Shown here: positions 17,058-25,020 of the stretch, in pieces | How the letters are laid out: the number at the start of each line of letters is the position of its first letter | Position numbering within the stretch: position 1 is the first letter of the stretch | Source of the DNA: Periplaneta americana | Lineage: Eukaryota > Arthropoda > Insecta > Blattodea > Blattidae | Length of the DNA stretch: 64,000 nt | Direction of reading: 5' to 3' | Assembly (NCBI RefSeq): GCF_040183065.1 | Contig: NW_027185566.1 | Coordinates: 682,001-746,000, forward strand | The notes under the pieces: model-generated | Told to the model about the DNA's origin: nothing | Databases searched by the model: none | The model's input: only the letters and a program-made list of their open reading frames with translations | Position numbers and translations under genes: made by a program

Positions 17058-17393
17058 ATGACGCATCTAACCCAGGAGCAAATGATCTTGCTACGATCTA
17101 AACTGCTTAATGAAAAGCAAAATTTAGTACAGGATCTGATCTCTGAGGAAGCCACTCTATCTGAGACCCACTCATATGTAAAAGATTTAGGAGAAATGGC
17201 ATTTGAGCAGTTTGATAAAGATATCATTCTCACTCTTTCTAGCCAACAAAGAAAAACTCTTAAATCTATCGACACCGCCCTCACTAAAATGGTGATAGGC
17301 AACTATGGACTTTGTAAAACTTGCCAAGATCAAATTCAGTTTGAAAGGCTAGAAATTTTACCTTTTACTGAGGTTTGTTCTGATCACAAGTAA
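17058..17393 (+). CDS. DksA/TraR-type zinc-finger protein
   Basis: Family members bind the RNA polymerase secondary channel and work with (p)ppGpp. It has 111 residues: a coiled-coil region (about 1-75) and a C-terminal zinc finger with C-K-T-C near residues 91-94 and a second half reading V-C-S-D-H, so the last ligand may be His rather than Cys. Y-G-L-C before the finger is typical. A very strong ribosome-binding site (GAGGAGGT) suggests high expression. It is short compared with E. coli DksA (151 residues) and nearer in size to YteA/TraR types. Confidence 0.8.
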   Translation: MTHLTQEQMILLRSKLLNEKQNLVQDLISEEATLSETHSYVKDLGEMAFEQFDKDIILTLSSQQRKTLKSIDTALTKMVIGNYGLCKTCQDQIQFERLEILPFTEVCSDHK

Positions 17394-17420
17394 ATAAGTT
17401 CACAATCAGATTAATGGATT

Positions 17421-17448
17421 TACGACCTTTCTCCAGGGAAAGGTCGTA
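17421..17448 (+). terminator. Stem-loop after the DksA-type gene
   Basis: An 11-base perfect inverted repeat (17421-17431 with 17438-17448) closes a six-base loop 28 bases after the stop codon. The run of T expected of a Rho-independent terminator is not directly adjacent; T-rich DNA starts about 12 bases later. It may terminate or protect the 3' end. Confidence 0.5.
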
Positions 17449-17626
17449 CTGAATGTGTGTTTAATATTTTTTTGGTTTTCTTTAAAAAAAAAGGTACCTT
17501 TGGTGACCCTTTGCAAATAATCTTTTATACTTTGCCAAGTTTTATGATAATATACTCATTTTAGAGAAGTCTTATCCTATTCTGTTATTTTTCGTTTTTC
17601 TATAGTATGACAAAAGGAGGTTTTTT

Positions 17627-18781
17627 ATGTCTGTTTCTTATAGAAATATATACATTTTGGCTTTTGGTGTTTTTGCCGTTCTCAATACAGAGTTGGGTAT
17701 TGTTGGTATTTTGCCAGAACTAGCAACCGTTACGGGTAAAACCATTTCTCAAACTGGGTATTTGATTACCATGTTTGCTTTAACAGTAACTTTTGTAGGA
17801 CCTATATTTACTCTTTTTGCATTAAGGTTGAACCAGAAAGTAGCTCTCATACTAGCCCAGTCATTGTTACTCTTAACCAATATTCTTCCTATTTTGTTCC
17901 CTAGCTATACGGTTATGATGATTGCTCGTTTTCTGGGTGGATTAGGACATCCTTTGTTCTTCACTTTAGCTTTGAGTTATTCTGCTTACACTATACCCGC
18001 AGATAAACAAACTCGGGCTGTATCTATTATTTTTGGCGGTGTGAATGTCGCATTTATTATCGGTTTTCCTCTTATTTCTTTTTTGACTTCTAGCTTTGCT
18101 TGGCAGGCTGGGTTTATTTTTTCTATAACTGCCAATTTGTTAGCCATTGTTGGAATTGTCTTATATATTCCTAAGACTATCCCAAATAAGGATAGCTCCG
18201 ACACTGTGACCGTTTCCTCTTTTTTTAGAGAAAAAGGATTTATATTGAGTATTCCTGTGCTGATGTTTTTATTTACGGGAATTTTTATTATGTACAGTTA
18301 TTTTTCACCCTATTTGAAAGGAATTTGGTTTGTGGAGCAAAAAGATTTAACTTTGGATCTGATTTGTTTTGGAATTTTTGGTTTACTCGGAAATATTTTA
18401 ACTGGCTTAATTTCTCCTAGAAAAACTACTTTCGCTTTATTGGTATACTTATCTCTCTTTATAGTAAATTATTTTGTCCTTTCTTTGACTTCTTTACATA
18501 TACCTAGCCTGATTATTGTTTCCGTTTGGGGATTTTTACAGTCTGGTCTTATGTTGTTGGGTCAACTTTGGTTTACATTTAATAAAACCACCCACATTGA
18601 AGCTGTTAACAGTATGCTCGTTTCTAGTGCCAACTTGGGCATTACTTTTGGTTCTTTTATAGGTGGCATGGTCATTAGTCAAACAGGTTTGCAAGCCTTA
18701 CCGTTTGTAGGAATACTGATTATATGTTTAGTTATTACTGGTATTTTTGTGGATGCCAAAATACACAAAAAGACTATTTAA
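17627..18781 (+). CDS. MFS transporter, AraJ/YdhP-like exporter
   Basis: Major-facilitator membrane transporter of the drug/sugar-efflux group. It has 384 residues and 12 predicted helices in two halves. The first loop motif is degenerate (R-L-N-Q-K instead of D-R-x-G-R-R), and A-R-F-L-G-G-L-G-H-P-L-F in helix 4 resembles the AraJ/YdhP branch (R-x3-G-x2-H). Preceded by a strong AAAGGAGG site. The substrate is unknown. Its neighbours are unrelated, so it is probably transcribed alone. Confidence 0.83.
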   Translation: MSVSYRNIYILAFGVFAVLNTELGIVGILPELATVTGKTISQTGYLITMFALTVTFVGPIFTLFALRLNQKVALILAQSLLLLTNILPILFPSYTVMMIARFLGGLGHPLFFTLALSYSAYTIPADKQTRAVSIIFGGVNVAFIIGFPLISFLTSSFAWQAGFIFSITANLLAIVGIVLYIPKTIPNKDSSDTVTVSSFFREKGFILSIPVLMFLFTGIFIMYSYFSPYLKGIWFVEQKDLTLDLICFGIFGLLGNILTGLISPRKTTFALLVYLSLFIVNYFVLSLTSLHIPSLIIVSVWGFLQSGLMLLGQLWFTFNKTTHIEAVNSMLVSSANLGITFGSFIGGMVISQTGLQALPFVGILIICLVITGIFVDAKIHKKTI

Positions 18782-18790
18782 TTGTTGAAA

Positions 18791-18819
18791 TTGACAAAGT
18801 GTATAAAAAATAGTATTCT
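18791..18819 (+). promoter_or_regulatory. Strong sigma-70-like promoter without a gene
   Basis: A perfect TTGACA (18791-18796) is followed after exactly 17 bases by TATTCT (18814-18819). It points into the 150 bases before the convergent barrel gene, where no ORF fits. It may drive the candidate small RNA described at 18826-18970. Confidence 0.45.
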
Positions 18820-18825
18820 GTACAG

Positions 18826-18970
18826 GAATGGGGGGGTAGACAAAAATTATAAGAGTAATAAACTTCCTATAAAACTGTGCAGTTATTCACAATAGCAGGT
18901 CTATCCCCTCTCACAACAGAAGACATCAAATTACCCCCTCTTCCAACATATTCTAAAAGAGGGGTAATTT
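18826..18970 (+). ncRNA. Candidate small structured RNA
   Basis: The segment follows a strong promoter, contains no ORF, and can fold. Bases 18833-18841 (GGGGTAGAC) pair with 18899-18908 with one bulged T, enclosing an AT-rich domain. A second hairpin (18928-18970) is shared with the terminator of the opposite gene. There is no match to a known RNA family that I can recognise, and on this strand the last hairpin lacks a following T run. Low-confidence prediction. Confidence 0.25.
18928..18970 (-). terminator. Terminator of the barrel/lipoprotein operon
   Basis: A long inverted repeat (18928-18942 with 18957-18970, one bulge) begins immediately after the stop codon of the last operon gene. 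The arms are C- and G-rich in the middle and AT-rich at the base, giving T residues on the minus strand after the stem. Confidence 0.65.
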
Positions 18971-19507
18971 CTACAATTTAAAATTCAACCCTACTCCAAA
19001 TTCCAAAATAGTAGGGAGGCTGATACCTAAGGAAAGTTGCAGATCCAAGAGACGATTCAAAGGGATACGAGTACCTAATTTGGCAGTCCATAAAACAGGA
19101 AGCCAAGAGATATTCTTTTTATGCCCCATAGTCGGATAAAAAAAGCCAGTTCCTAACATCAGATCGATAAACACATAAGAAGTCCCTAAATAAGTTCTCA
19201 ACCCAAGATAATAAGCTAATCCGACATCATCTATTTTATAATTATAATTATTGCCCAATAAAAGCACCTCTACAGTCTGTAAAAACCCAACATACTTATA
19301 GTTGATCTCTAAGCCCAAAAAAGGGTTAGCCGCATACATACCACCAAAATCTAAAAAGGAACCCCGATTGGGAGGAAATATAAGGGCATTATTCCCATAA
19401 AAAGATCCAAAATACAGCTGATATTTACTTTCATCTTCTTGAGCATGGGAATATCTGGGTAATGTAAGGCTTATCAATAAAACCAAAATTAAGAATATCT
19501 TCTTCAT
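18971..19507 (-). CDS. Putative outer-membrane beta-barrel protein
   Basis: Function unknown. From the ATG at 19507 (AGGGAT site ahead) it has 178 residues; an upstream in-frame ATG at 19552 would run into the preceding gene and spoil the signal peptide. The signal peptide is M-K-K-I-F-L-I-L-V-L-L-I-S-L and probably ends at S-H-A. The mature part has alternating hydrophobic strands with glycine and aromatic residues, and ends N-F-K-L. Layout and strand pattern resemble the protein at 20088-20783, so the two are probably paralogues. Confidence 0.65.
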   Translation of the reverse strand: MKKIFLILVLLISLTLPRYSHAQEDESKYQLYFGSFYGNNALIFPPNRGSFLDFGGMYAANPFLGLEINYKYVGFLQTVEVLLLGNNYNYKIDDVGLAYYLGLRTYLGTSYVFIDLMLGTGFFYPTMGHKKNISWLPVLWTAKLGTRIPLNRLLDLQLSLGISLPTILEFGVGLNFKL

Positions 19508-19524
19508 ATCTACATCCCTACACA

Positions 19525-20091
19525 TCAGCCAACAATATCTTCCGCAGAACACACCTTCCCAATGCTCTCTACAATTTCTCCATTAGTATAATAAGACCTG
19601 TACCCCTCTTTTTTATACCTACTGGGGTAAGAAGTACCTTGAGCAAAAAAGTGTCCTTCCACCACTCCCTTACCATCTGAATATCTCAGAATAAAACATT
19701 TGGAAAACTCATCCCCATTATAGTTTATACCCGCTCCTAAATTGTAAGAAAAACTATTTCCATCTAAAACATTTGTACTATCCAACACAACTTGGTTGAA
19801 CATTATTCCACTGGTATCGGCAACCACAGAAAAATAAGTACTTCCACTCCCGTACAGCAAGATAAATTGAGGTAACCAATGAGTTATAGAATTAATATTG
19901 TAATTTCCAAAAGATCCAGATATTTTATCCCCTTGTATTTTTGGAAGGTTAATAGATTGATATGTTTGAGGGAAATCATCATTACACAAAGAAAAAACGG
20001 GAGAACAATAATCTTCAAAGGGAACGTCTCTCGCACAAGCCGTTAGAAATAATCCTAAACCTAGGACTGAAAACACAAAACATTTTTTCAT
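19525..20091 (-). CDS. Putative lipoprotein between two barrel genes
   Basis: It has 188 residues with a clear lipoprotein signal (basic start, hydrophobic core, lipobox L-T-A-C at 16-19). The mature part is rich in Tyr, Ser, Gly and Asn and has four further cysteines, which could form disulfides outside the inner membrane. The family is not recognised. Its ATG overlaps the stop of the upstream barrel gene (ATGA), and the next barrel gene starts 17 bases after its stop, so the three genes form one operon. Confidence 0.7.
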   Translation of the reverse strand: MKKCFVFSVLGLGLFLTACARDVPFEDYCSPVFSLCNDDFPQTYQSINLPKIQGDKISGSFGNYNINSITHWLPQFILLYGSGSTYFSVVADTSGIMFNQVVLDSTNVLDGNSFSYNLGAGINYNGDEFSKCFILRYSDGKGVVEGHFFAQGTSYPSRYKKEGYRSYYTNGEIVESIGKVCSAEDIVG

Positions 20092-20783
20092 AAAACCACC
20101 TTAAATCCAACCAACACTTCTGGATAAACATTATTTTTTTCTTTCATTTTCTCATACTTACTATTGTAGACATCAAACCGAAGTAAACCCAAAATATCCA
20201 AATAAAACTTATTAAAAATAATAGGGATACTGACTCCAAGCGTTGTAAATAAGGAAGCTTCAAAAGAAAAATCAACTTTATCCACAGCAAAAATATGAGG
20301 CGAACCATGATTAGTAATCTGCCGCTCTAAATGAGAATATTCTGTGTGTTTAGTTCCTAAGCCTAATCCCACATCTAAATAGACATAGGGACACCCCAAA
20401 AAAACTCTCATAGCAAAATCATAGTTAAAAGTAAATCCTATGCTTTCTACTCGGTAAATATCATAAAGAATGGTCAATCGTGCGTTTCTGAGGCGTTCGT
20501 GAGGATTATCGGGAGTATAGGAAGCATAACCAAAATAAAACGTATTAATCAGTGCAATATACTTGTGAACAAAAGTTTCCAACCCAATATAGCCACCGTG
20601 TGAATGCTCCATCCCCTCACCTACAGGAGGACCAGAACGAAAAGTAACTCCTGTAACAAAAGAGGGAGCATAATAGTATCCAAAAAATATGCTATTAGTA
20701 GTGGACTGCTCTTCTTGAGCTGAAGAACGAATAGGTAATAAAACAACAATAAATAAAGTTAAAAAAATAAGCAGCTTTTTCAT
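20088..20783 (-). CDS. Putative outer-membrane beta-barrel protein
   Basis: It has 231 residues from the ATG at 20783, chosen because AAGGGG lies ahead and the signal peptide M-K-K-L-L-I-F-L-T-L-F-I-V starts there; the frame itself extends to 20831. Cleavage is likely at S-S-A. The mature region consists of alternating strands (for example F-F-G-Y-Y-Y and V-Y-L-D-V-G-L-G-L-G) and ends G-F-K-V-V-L, consistent with a small barrel. It resembles the product at 18971-19507 in size, order of motifs and ending. No specific function is evident. Confidence 0.65.
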   Translation of the reverse strand: MKKLLIFLTLFIVVLLPIRSSAQEEQSTTNSIFFGYYYAPSFVTGVTFRSGPPVGEGMEHSHGGYIGLETFVHKYIALINTFYFGYASYTPDNPHERLRNARLTILYDIYRVESIGFTFNYDFAMRVFLGCPYVYLDVGLGLGTKHTEYSHLERQITNHGSPHIFAVDKVDFSFEASLFTTLGVSIPIIFNKFYLDILGLLRFDVYNSKYEKMKEKNNVYPEVLVGFKVVL

Positions 20784-21818
20784 CTTTGTGCCCCTTTCTA
20801 CAAACTTACTACAGTGGAATGTGTAAATCAAATTTTTTGCTTGAAAAATATAAAACTATTCTAAAAGCTTGACTAACACATATTTATCTGTGATTAAAAT
20901 CACCGCTAAATATTATAAACCTAGACATCTCCATTACTTGGTACTCACAGGAATGTATATTTTTGTAATGTTTACTTATAGGCAAAATTTATTTATCTAA
21001 ATGGAAAATTTTTATCTGTGTTTGTAACTCACCACCATGATGTAAAATTTGATTCGGGACTTGTATCAAAAAAAGTGGGTATATTTACAATAAATTAACT
21101 GCTAGTGTACCTCTATTAAAACAGGCGTTCTATTACTGGTATATAAAAGGAATTCCTGAAAACCCTACTCCATATGAGAGGGGGTTGGTTGCAATGGCAC
21201 CCTCGTTAGAGAATTATACCTTTATATATAGATATTTATAGCCTTTGGAATAAGCCAGAAAAGACAGGATGAACTGCGTGGATACTTTTTGTGGTTGTGG
21301 GAAAGACGGTAGGAATAAATCAATGGTATTGCAAGATTAGATTTTTTTAAAGAAGCGACATATAGCGATCACTTTAATCACCCTTTATTTTGAAGATACT
21401 GCCTAAAGAGAAACAAAAATTATACAAAACAGTAAGAAACTCAAGAAATTTGGATATTTTGTCTGGCGGGTTTCCTTGTCATGTTTTTTCTATGGCAGGT
21501 AAACAAAATTAAATAATCCTAGAAATAAATTGTATAAAAAGCTACTCAAAATAATTAATGCTTTACAACATCAAGTTATTTTATGGAAAATATAAAAGGT
21601 TTACAAGATAATCCAAGTATTGCTGAAGGAACAAATTGTAATGGTAAATTCTAAGAAGAGGTCTTTAATCATAGCAATAAAATAACATTTGGAAATAGAG
21701 AGTCTTTTGAGTAAATTTTAGCTTCAGAATGATAGGTAACGCATTCTGTAACTTCTTTTACAGTCTGTAAGCTACATTTCTCCCGTTCTGGGAAAAATAA
21801 CTTTACTAGGAGGTCTCT
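20784..21818 (+). other. Gene-poor, decayed stretch before uraA
   Basis: About 1 kb with no intact gene. The right half holds cytosine-methyltransferase remnants (separate entry). The left half has only short open pieces, among them one of about 60 codons ending near 21240 (Y-N-K-L-T-A-S through Y-R-Y-L) with no start codon or recognisable family. The final 100 bases form the uraA leader and contain a six-base hairpin (CTGTAA/TTACAG) around 21750 with no T run. Confidence 0.6.
21278..21720 (+). pseudogene. Remnant of a DNA cytosine-5 methyltransferase
   Basis: Three short conserved blocks occur in the right order and spacing but in different frames. F-C-G-C-G near 21287-21301 matches motif I (SAM binding). 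D-I-L-S-G-G-F-P-C-H-V-F-S near 21453-21491 matches motif IV with the catalytic P-C, followed by A-G-K-Q. E-N-I-K-G-L near 21586-21603 matches motif VI (E-N-V). Start, target-recognition region and C-terminal motifs are not detectable. The gene is well decayed, with several interruptions. No partner restriction enzyme is visible, so it may have been a solitary methylase or part of a lost restriction-modification system. Confidence 0.7.
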
Positions 21819-23033
21819 ATGAATAAACTGACTCAGTATATTTTAGGGATGCAACATGCTCTTGCCATGTTTGGCTCTACGGTTTTAGTACCGTATCTTA
21901 CAGGTTTACCCACATCTTTGGCGCTCATTGGTGCAGGTATTGGAACATTGCTCTTTCATGGAGTAACTCGGCAAAAAGTACCTATCTTTATCGGTTCTTC
22001 ATTTGCTTTTATCACATCTACTCAGTATGTGTTGGCTCACGAATCCATAGGAGCATTAAAAGGAGCCATTATGGTTTCTGGGTTTTTGTACCTGATAATC
22101 GCTTTTATTGTGTGCCGCCTAGGGGTAGAAAAAGTTAACAAACTTCTCCCCCCTATTGTTATTGGACCTATTATTATGTCCATTGGACTCAAACTTGTCC
22201 CCGTAGCATTGGGGATGTCTGGCTACAACAACGGTAAAATTGACACTGGGGCTTTAAGTTTAGCGATCACCGCTCTAGTTATTATGATTGCTGTGAGTTG
22301 TTTGCAAAAATCTTTTTTCAGATTTATGCCCATATTAACATCCATTATTATCACCTATATTATTGCCCTATTTTTGGGTATTGTAGATACTCATGGAGTA
22401 ACTTCTGCTCCTTGGATTGGTTTGGATTCTCAAGCAAATCAATTTTTTAGTACCACTCCCGTGTTTTCACTCTCATCCATTTTAATGATGGCTCCCATTG
22501 CTATTGTAACCTTGGCAGAACACATCGGAGAAGTCAAAAGTAATGGAGCCATTGTAGGTAAGGATTTTATTAAAGATCCAGGGCTACATAGAACTCTGAC
22601 TGGAGACGGTCTAGCCACTATATTTGCAGGGTTAATCGGTGGCCCTGCAAATACCACTTATGCCGAAAATACTGGTGTTTTAGCGGCCACTAAAGTCTAC
22701 GACCCCTCCATATTACGAAAAGCGGCTATTATTGCCATCCTGATCGCTCTGTGCGGTAAAATCATAGCCATGATCCAAAGTGTCCCAACGCCTATTATGG
22801 GGGGTATTTCTTTGGTTTTATTTGGACTGATTGCCGCTATTGGGCTCCGTATTTTAGCGGAAGGAAATGTCAATTTTAATCATTATAGAAATCTAGTTAT
22901 CCCTGCACTCATAATTATTATGGGAGTTTTTATTGACGGAATTCCAGTGGGAAATTTTGTGATGTCTGGACTCTTTTGTGCAACTGTGGGTGGAATATTA
23001 TTGAACTTAATAATACCAGAACCTAAAAACTAG
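21819..23033 (+). CDS. uraA: Uracil/xanthine permease, UraA type (NCS2)
   Basis: Proton-coupled nucleobase importer of the inner membrane. It has 404 residues and about 14 membrane segments. Family signatures are visible: I-G-S-S-F-A-F-I in helix 3, the substrate-contacting glutamate in A-E-H-I-G-E-V near residue 230, and the second in T-T-Y-A-E-N-T-G-V near residues 280-288. These match uracil-specific members best. A strong AGGAGG site lies eight bases before the ATG. No pyrR or pyrimidine genes are adjacent, so it probably serves salvage. Confidence 0.9.
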   Translation: MNKLTQYILGMQHALAMFGSTVLVPYLTGLPTSLALIGAGIGTLLFHGVTRQKVPIFIGSSFAFITSTQYVLAHESIGALKGAIMVSGFLYLIIAFIVCRLGVEKVNKLLPPIVIGPIIMSIGLKLVPVALGMSGYNNGKIDTGALSLAITALVIMIAVSCLQKSFFRFMPILTSIIITYIIALFLGIVDTHGVTSAPWIGLDSQANQFFSTTPVFSLSSILMMAPIAIVTLAEHIGEVKSNGAIVGKDFIKDPGLHRTLTGDGLATIFAGLIGGPANTTYAENTGVLAATKVYDPSILRKAAIIAILIALCGKIIAMIQSVPTPIMGGISLVLFGLIAAIGLRILAEGNVNFNHYRNLVIPALIIIMGVFIDGIPVGNFVMSGLFCATVGGILLNLIIPEPKN

Positions 23034-23043
23034 TTTGACTTAC

Positions 23044-23074
23044 ACACCCCATTGAAGTATATTTAATGGGGTGT
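23044..23074 (+). terminator. Hairpin between uraA and tRNA-Val
   Basis: A 10-base perfect inverted repeat (23044-23053 with 23065-23074) with an 11-base loop starts 10 bases after the uraA stop and ends four bases before the tRNA. There is no T run because the tRNA follows at once. It may be a weak terminator or a processing signal if uraA and the tRNA are cotranscribed. Confidence 0.45.
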
Positions 23075-23078
23075 ATGT

Positions 23079-23154
23079 GGACGGTTAGCTCAGCTGGGAG
23101 AGCGTTTGCTTGACGTGCAAAAGGTCACAAGTTCAATCCTTGTACCGTTCACCA
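23079..23154 (+). tRNA. tRNA-Val (anticodon GAC)
   Basis: A 76-base cloverleaf. The acceptor stem GGACGGT pairs with ACCGTTC (one G-T pair), the D arm is TAGCTCAGCTGGGAGAGC, the anticodon stem TTTGC/GCAAA encloses TTGACGT with anticodon GAC, the T arm has TTCAATC, and the CCA end is encoded. GAC reads valine codons GTC and GTT. A T-rich stretch directly after the CCA could end transcription. Confidence 0.95.
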
Positions 23155-23360
23155 TCTTTTTTTATAAATATTCAAGTCAATCCCATAGCTTTATAAGCCT
23201 TAAAGTGTTTTCTGAGCTTTGGAAAAATACAAAATCACCTCCCCTAAACCCCAAAAAACTCTGTTCTTTTATTAGAACAATACATTTATTATACAATAAC
23301 GAACTTTTTTGAATTCAAAATTTGTTAAATCTCCCAAGAATGAGTCCAAGGAGTAAAATA

Positions 23361-23780
23361 ATGAAGTGTTATAGTTTGAAAGATTTTAGTTTATTTGCTT
23401 TATTTGTACCAATATTTTTTGTAGGGTGTGTATCTAGTTTTAGTAAAACTCATCCCCCTTTGGTCAGCGACAAGCTGTGGCAAACAACCCAGATTTTAGA
23501 TGAACAAAATCACGATGTAACACAGCAAAATATGCAATTTGTGGGACTCGCCAAATACAACGCTGATAATTCTTATGAATTTTTCAATTTAGATCATAGC
23601 CCTAGAGGAGATCAAGGATATTTTTTTGTTTTGCCAGATAAATCCAAAAGAATTATTATTTCCACCAGTAAACACTATTCTCGTATTGTAGATATTACTG
23701 AACTCAACAGCCAACATTTTACTTACTCTACAATCAATAACAGTGGAAAAAGAATATTTATTCACCATTCCACAGTCTAA
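23361..23780 (+). CDS. Putative lipoprotein, DUF4822-like
   Basis: It has 139 residues from the ATG at 23361, where AAGGAG lies eight bases upstream; an extended frame from 23322 has no such site. The signal sequence ends F-V-G-C, a plausible lipobox. The mature part starts with a W-Q-T-T strand and follows a lipocalin-like pattern of short strands, with F-V-G-L-A-K-Y, G-Y-F-F-V-L, S-K-R-I-I-I-S and I-H-H-S-T at the end. This resembles the DUF4822 family from memory. No enzymatic residues are apparent. Confidence 0.55.
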   Translation: MKCYSLKDFSLFALFVPIFFVGCVSSFSKTHPPLVSDKLWQTTQILDEQNHDVTQQNMQFVGLAKYNADNSYEFFNLDHSPRGDQGYFFVLPDKSKRIIISTSKHYSRIVDITELNSQHFTYSTINNSGKRIFIHHSTV

Positions 23781-24129
23781 ATGTAAGTCATTATATCCAA
23801 CTTTGGAGCAAGTTAAAACTAACCTGCAAAAAATTTCTTCTTGCATCTGTCCCCAGATCCAACAGGCGTAGAAAATAAATTTGACTCACCCACTCCTCCA
23901 GAATTACATTAATCGTGTTGATTGTCAGTTGAGTTTCAACTTAAAAAATACTGTGGAAGGTCTTGCAAAGAAACTATCCATTACAGGCTGTGGGGAGTGT
24001 TATAGAAGAGATAAACTGGATAAGTTACTAAAACGAATTTATACGGTATTAATAGTTACTGGAGCTATAATGTAGTTGGTAGATGGGACTATAACAGATA
24101 TACTTTTATAAACAAAACAGGAGAAAGTC
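23781..24129 (+). other. Gene-poor gap between two lipoprotein genes
   Basis: About 350 bases. A 64-codon frame starts at a TTG (23881), has no ribosome-binding site and matches nothing I know. Short coding-like pieces appear in other frames. It looks like decayed sequence plus the leader of the next gene. Confidence 0.4.
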
Positions 24130-24708
24130 ATGAAAAAATTACTTTTTTTACTTTTAATAAATATTACCGTTGGAGCTTGTAATTCTGAGAAAACACCGAA
24201 TAATGGTAGTAATGGCAACGGATCTAGCATTACCGCTACTGCCATAGTAGAAGACGGTAGTGGGAAAAGATTAGGGCTACTGATTTCTGGAAATAGTAGT
24301 TCTTTAAATTTAATTAGCCCTAAAGGGTATTACTATGCAATAAATTATGATGGTCGTATTGATTCTCCTAGTATATTACTTACTGATAGCAAGAGTAAGA
24401 TCAATAAAAATAACCTATATGTGATGTATTCGTATACTAATATGTTAGTTAAGAAATCTGCTTATATAATTAAGTCCACAACAGGGGAGTTACCTAATGG
24501 TGAGCTCTTCTGCCATGAAGACAGTCGCACCCAAACTTTAGTTTCTGGATACTATCGGTGGAATGGCTCTGATAAAGGAGAAGCACCAGATTTTGAATAT
24601 TCGGCACTAGCAGCTACAGGTGGTGTTGGGGTAAAAATAACTAATTGTTCGTATGATCAAGTAGGAATCCCTCAAAACATACAACTTCCTATTAAAATTA
24701 TTGGGTAA
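24130..24708 (+). CDS. Putative lipoprotein, unknown family
   Basis: It has 192 residues with signal M-K-K-L-L-F-L-L-L-I-N-I-T and lipobox V-G-A-C (C17). A low-complexity Asn/Gly/Ser linker (about 24-33) follows, as in many surface lipoproteins that extend from the membrane. The remaining 155 residues are strand-rich and include two cysteines (in F-C-H-E-D and T-N-C-S) that could pair. No family is recognised. AGGAGA precedes the ATG and a hairpin follows the stop, so it is probably a single-gene unit. Confidence 0.65.
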   Translation: MKKLLFLLLINITVGACNSEKTPNNGSNGNGSSITATAIVEDGSGKRLGLLISGNSSSLNLISPKGYYYAINYDGRIDSPSILLTDSKSKINKNNLYVMYSYTNMLVKKSAYIIKSTTGELPNGELFCHEDSRTQTLVSGYYRWNGSDKGEAPDFEYSALAATGGVGVKITNCSYDQVGIPQNIQLPIKIIG

Positions 24709-24715
24709 AACTTCA

Positions 24716-24738
24716 CTACGGAGAGAGTCTCTCCGTAG
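24716..24738 (+). terminator. Hairpin after the lipoprotein gene
   Basis: A 10-base perfect stem (24716-24725 with 24729-24738) with a three-base loop lies seven bases after the stop codon. Only a loosely T-rich tail follows. Confidence 0.55.
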
Positions 24739-25020
24739 CTTACTGAGGTGTGTTTTGTATATAGTTGCCAGAATTTTTAAAGAATAACGCCATGGCTAAA
24801 ACAGCCCCTTCAACAAACTCCCGCCCGTCAAAAGGATTATGTTGCTCTCGGCATAGTTATTGTTCTTCAAGAAGTATTCCAAAAATTTGGACAAAAAGCT
24901 GAATTTGAATATCTACATGGGGGATATATACAATTTTTGTAAGTACGAGGCTTATCTCAGTATAAATGCTTTTTCTAGTAAGACAACCCTCTCTTTAAAC
25001 AGAGAGGGTTCAATTTGAAT
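24739..25020 (+). other. Gap with a short coding-like fragment
   Basis: Around 24795-24940 one plus frame is open for about 45 codons and looks protein-like (it includes V-A-L-G-I-V-I-V-L-Q-E-V and ends Y-I-Q-F-L). It has no start, no ribosome-binding site and no family I recognise. It is probably a decayed remnant. The right end carries a terminator hairpin. Confidence 0.35.
24985..25010 (-). terminator. Terminator of the permease gene
   Basis: A 10-base perfect inverted repeat (24985-24994 with 25001-25010), loop of six, starts 10 bases beyond the permease stop on the minus strand. It may serve both directions. Confidence 0.55.

Noticed and set aside
21720-21818. Purine or pyrimidine riboswitch before uraA
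   Set aside because: The conserved core of the purine riboswitch is missing and no anti-terminator arrangement with a T run is present.
23106-23312. 68-codon plus-strand frame starting inside tRNA-Val
   Set aside because: It begins within the tRNA anticodon region, has no ribosome-binding site and no protein-like composition; it is a by-product of the tRNA.
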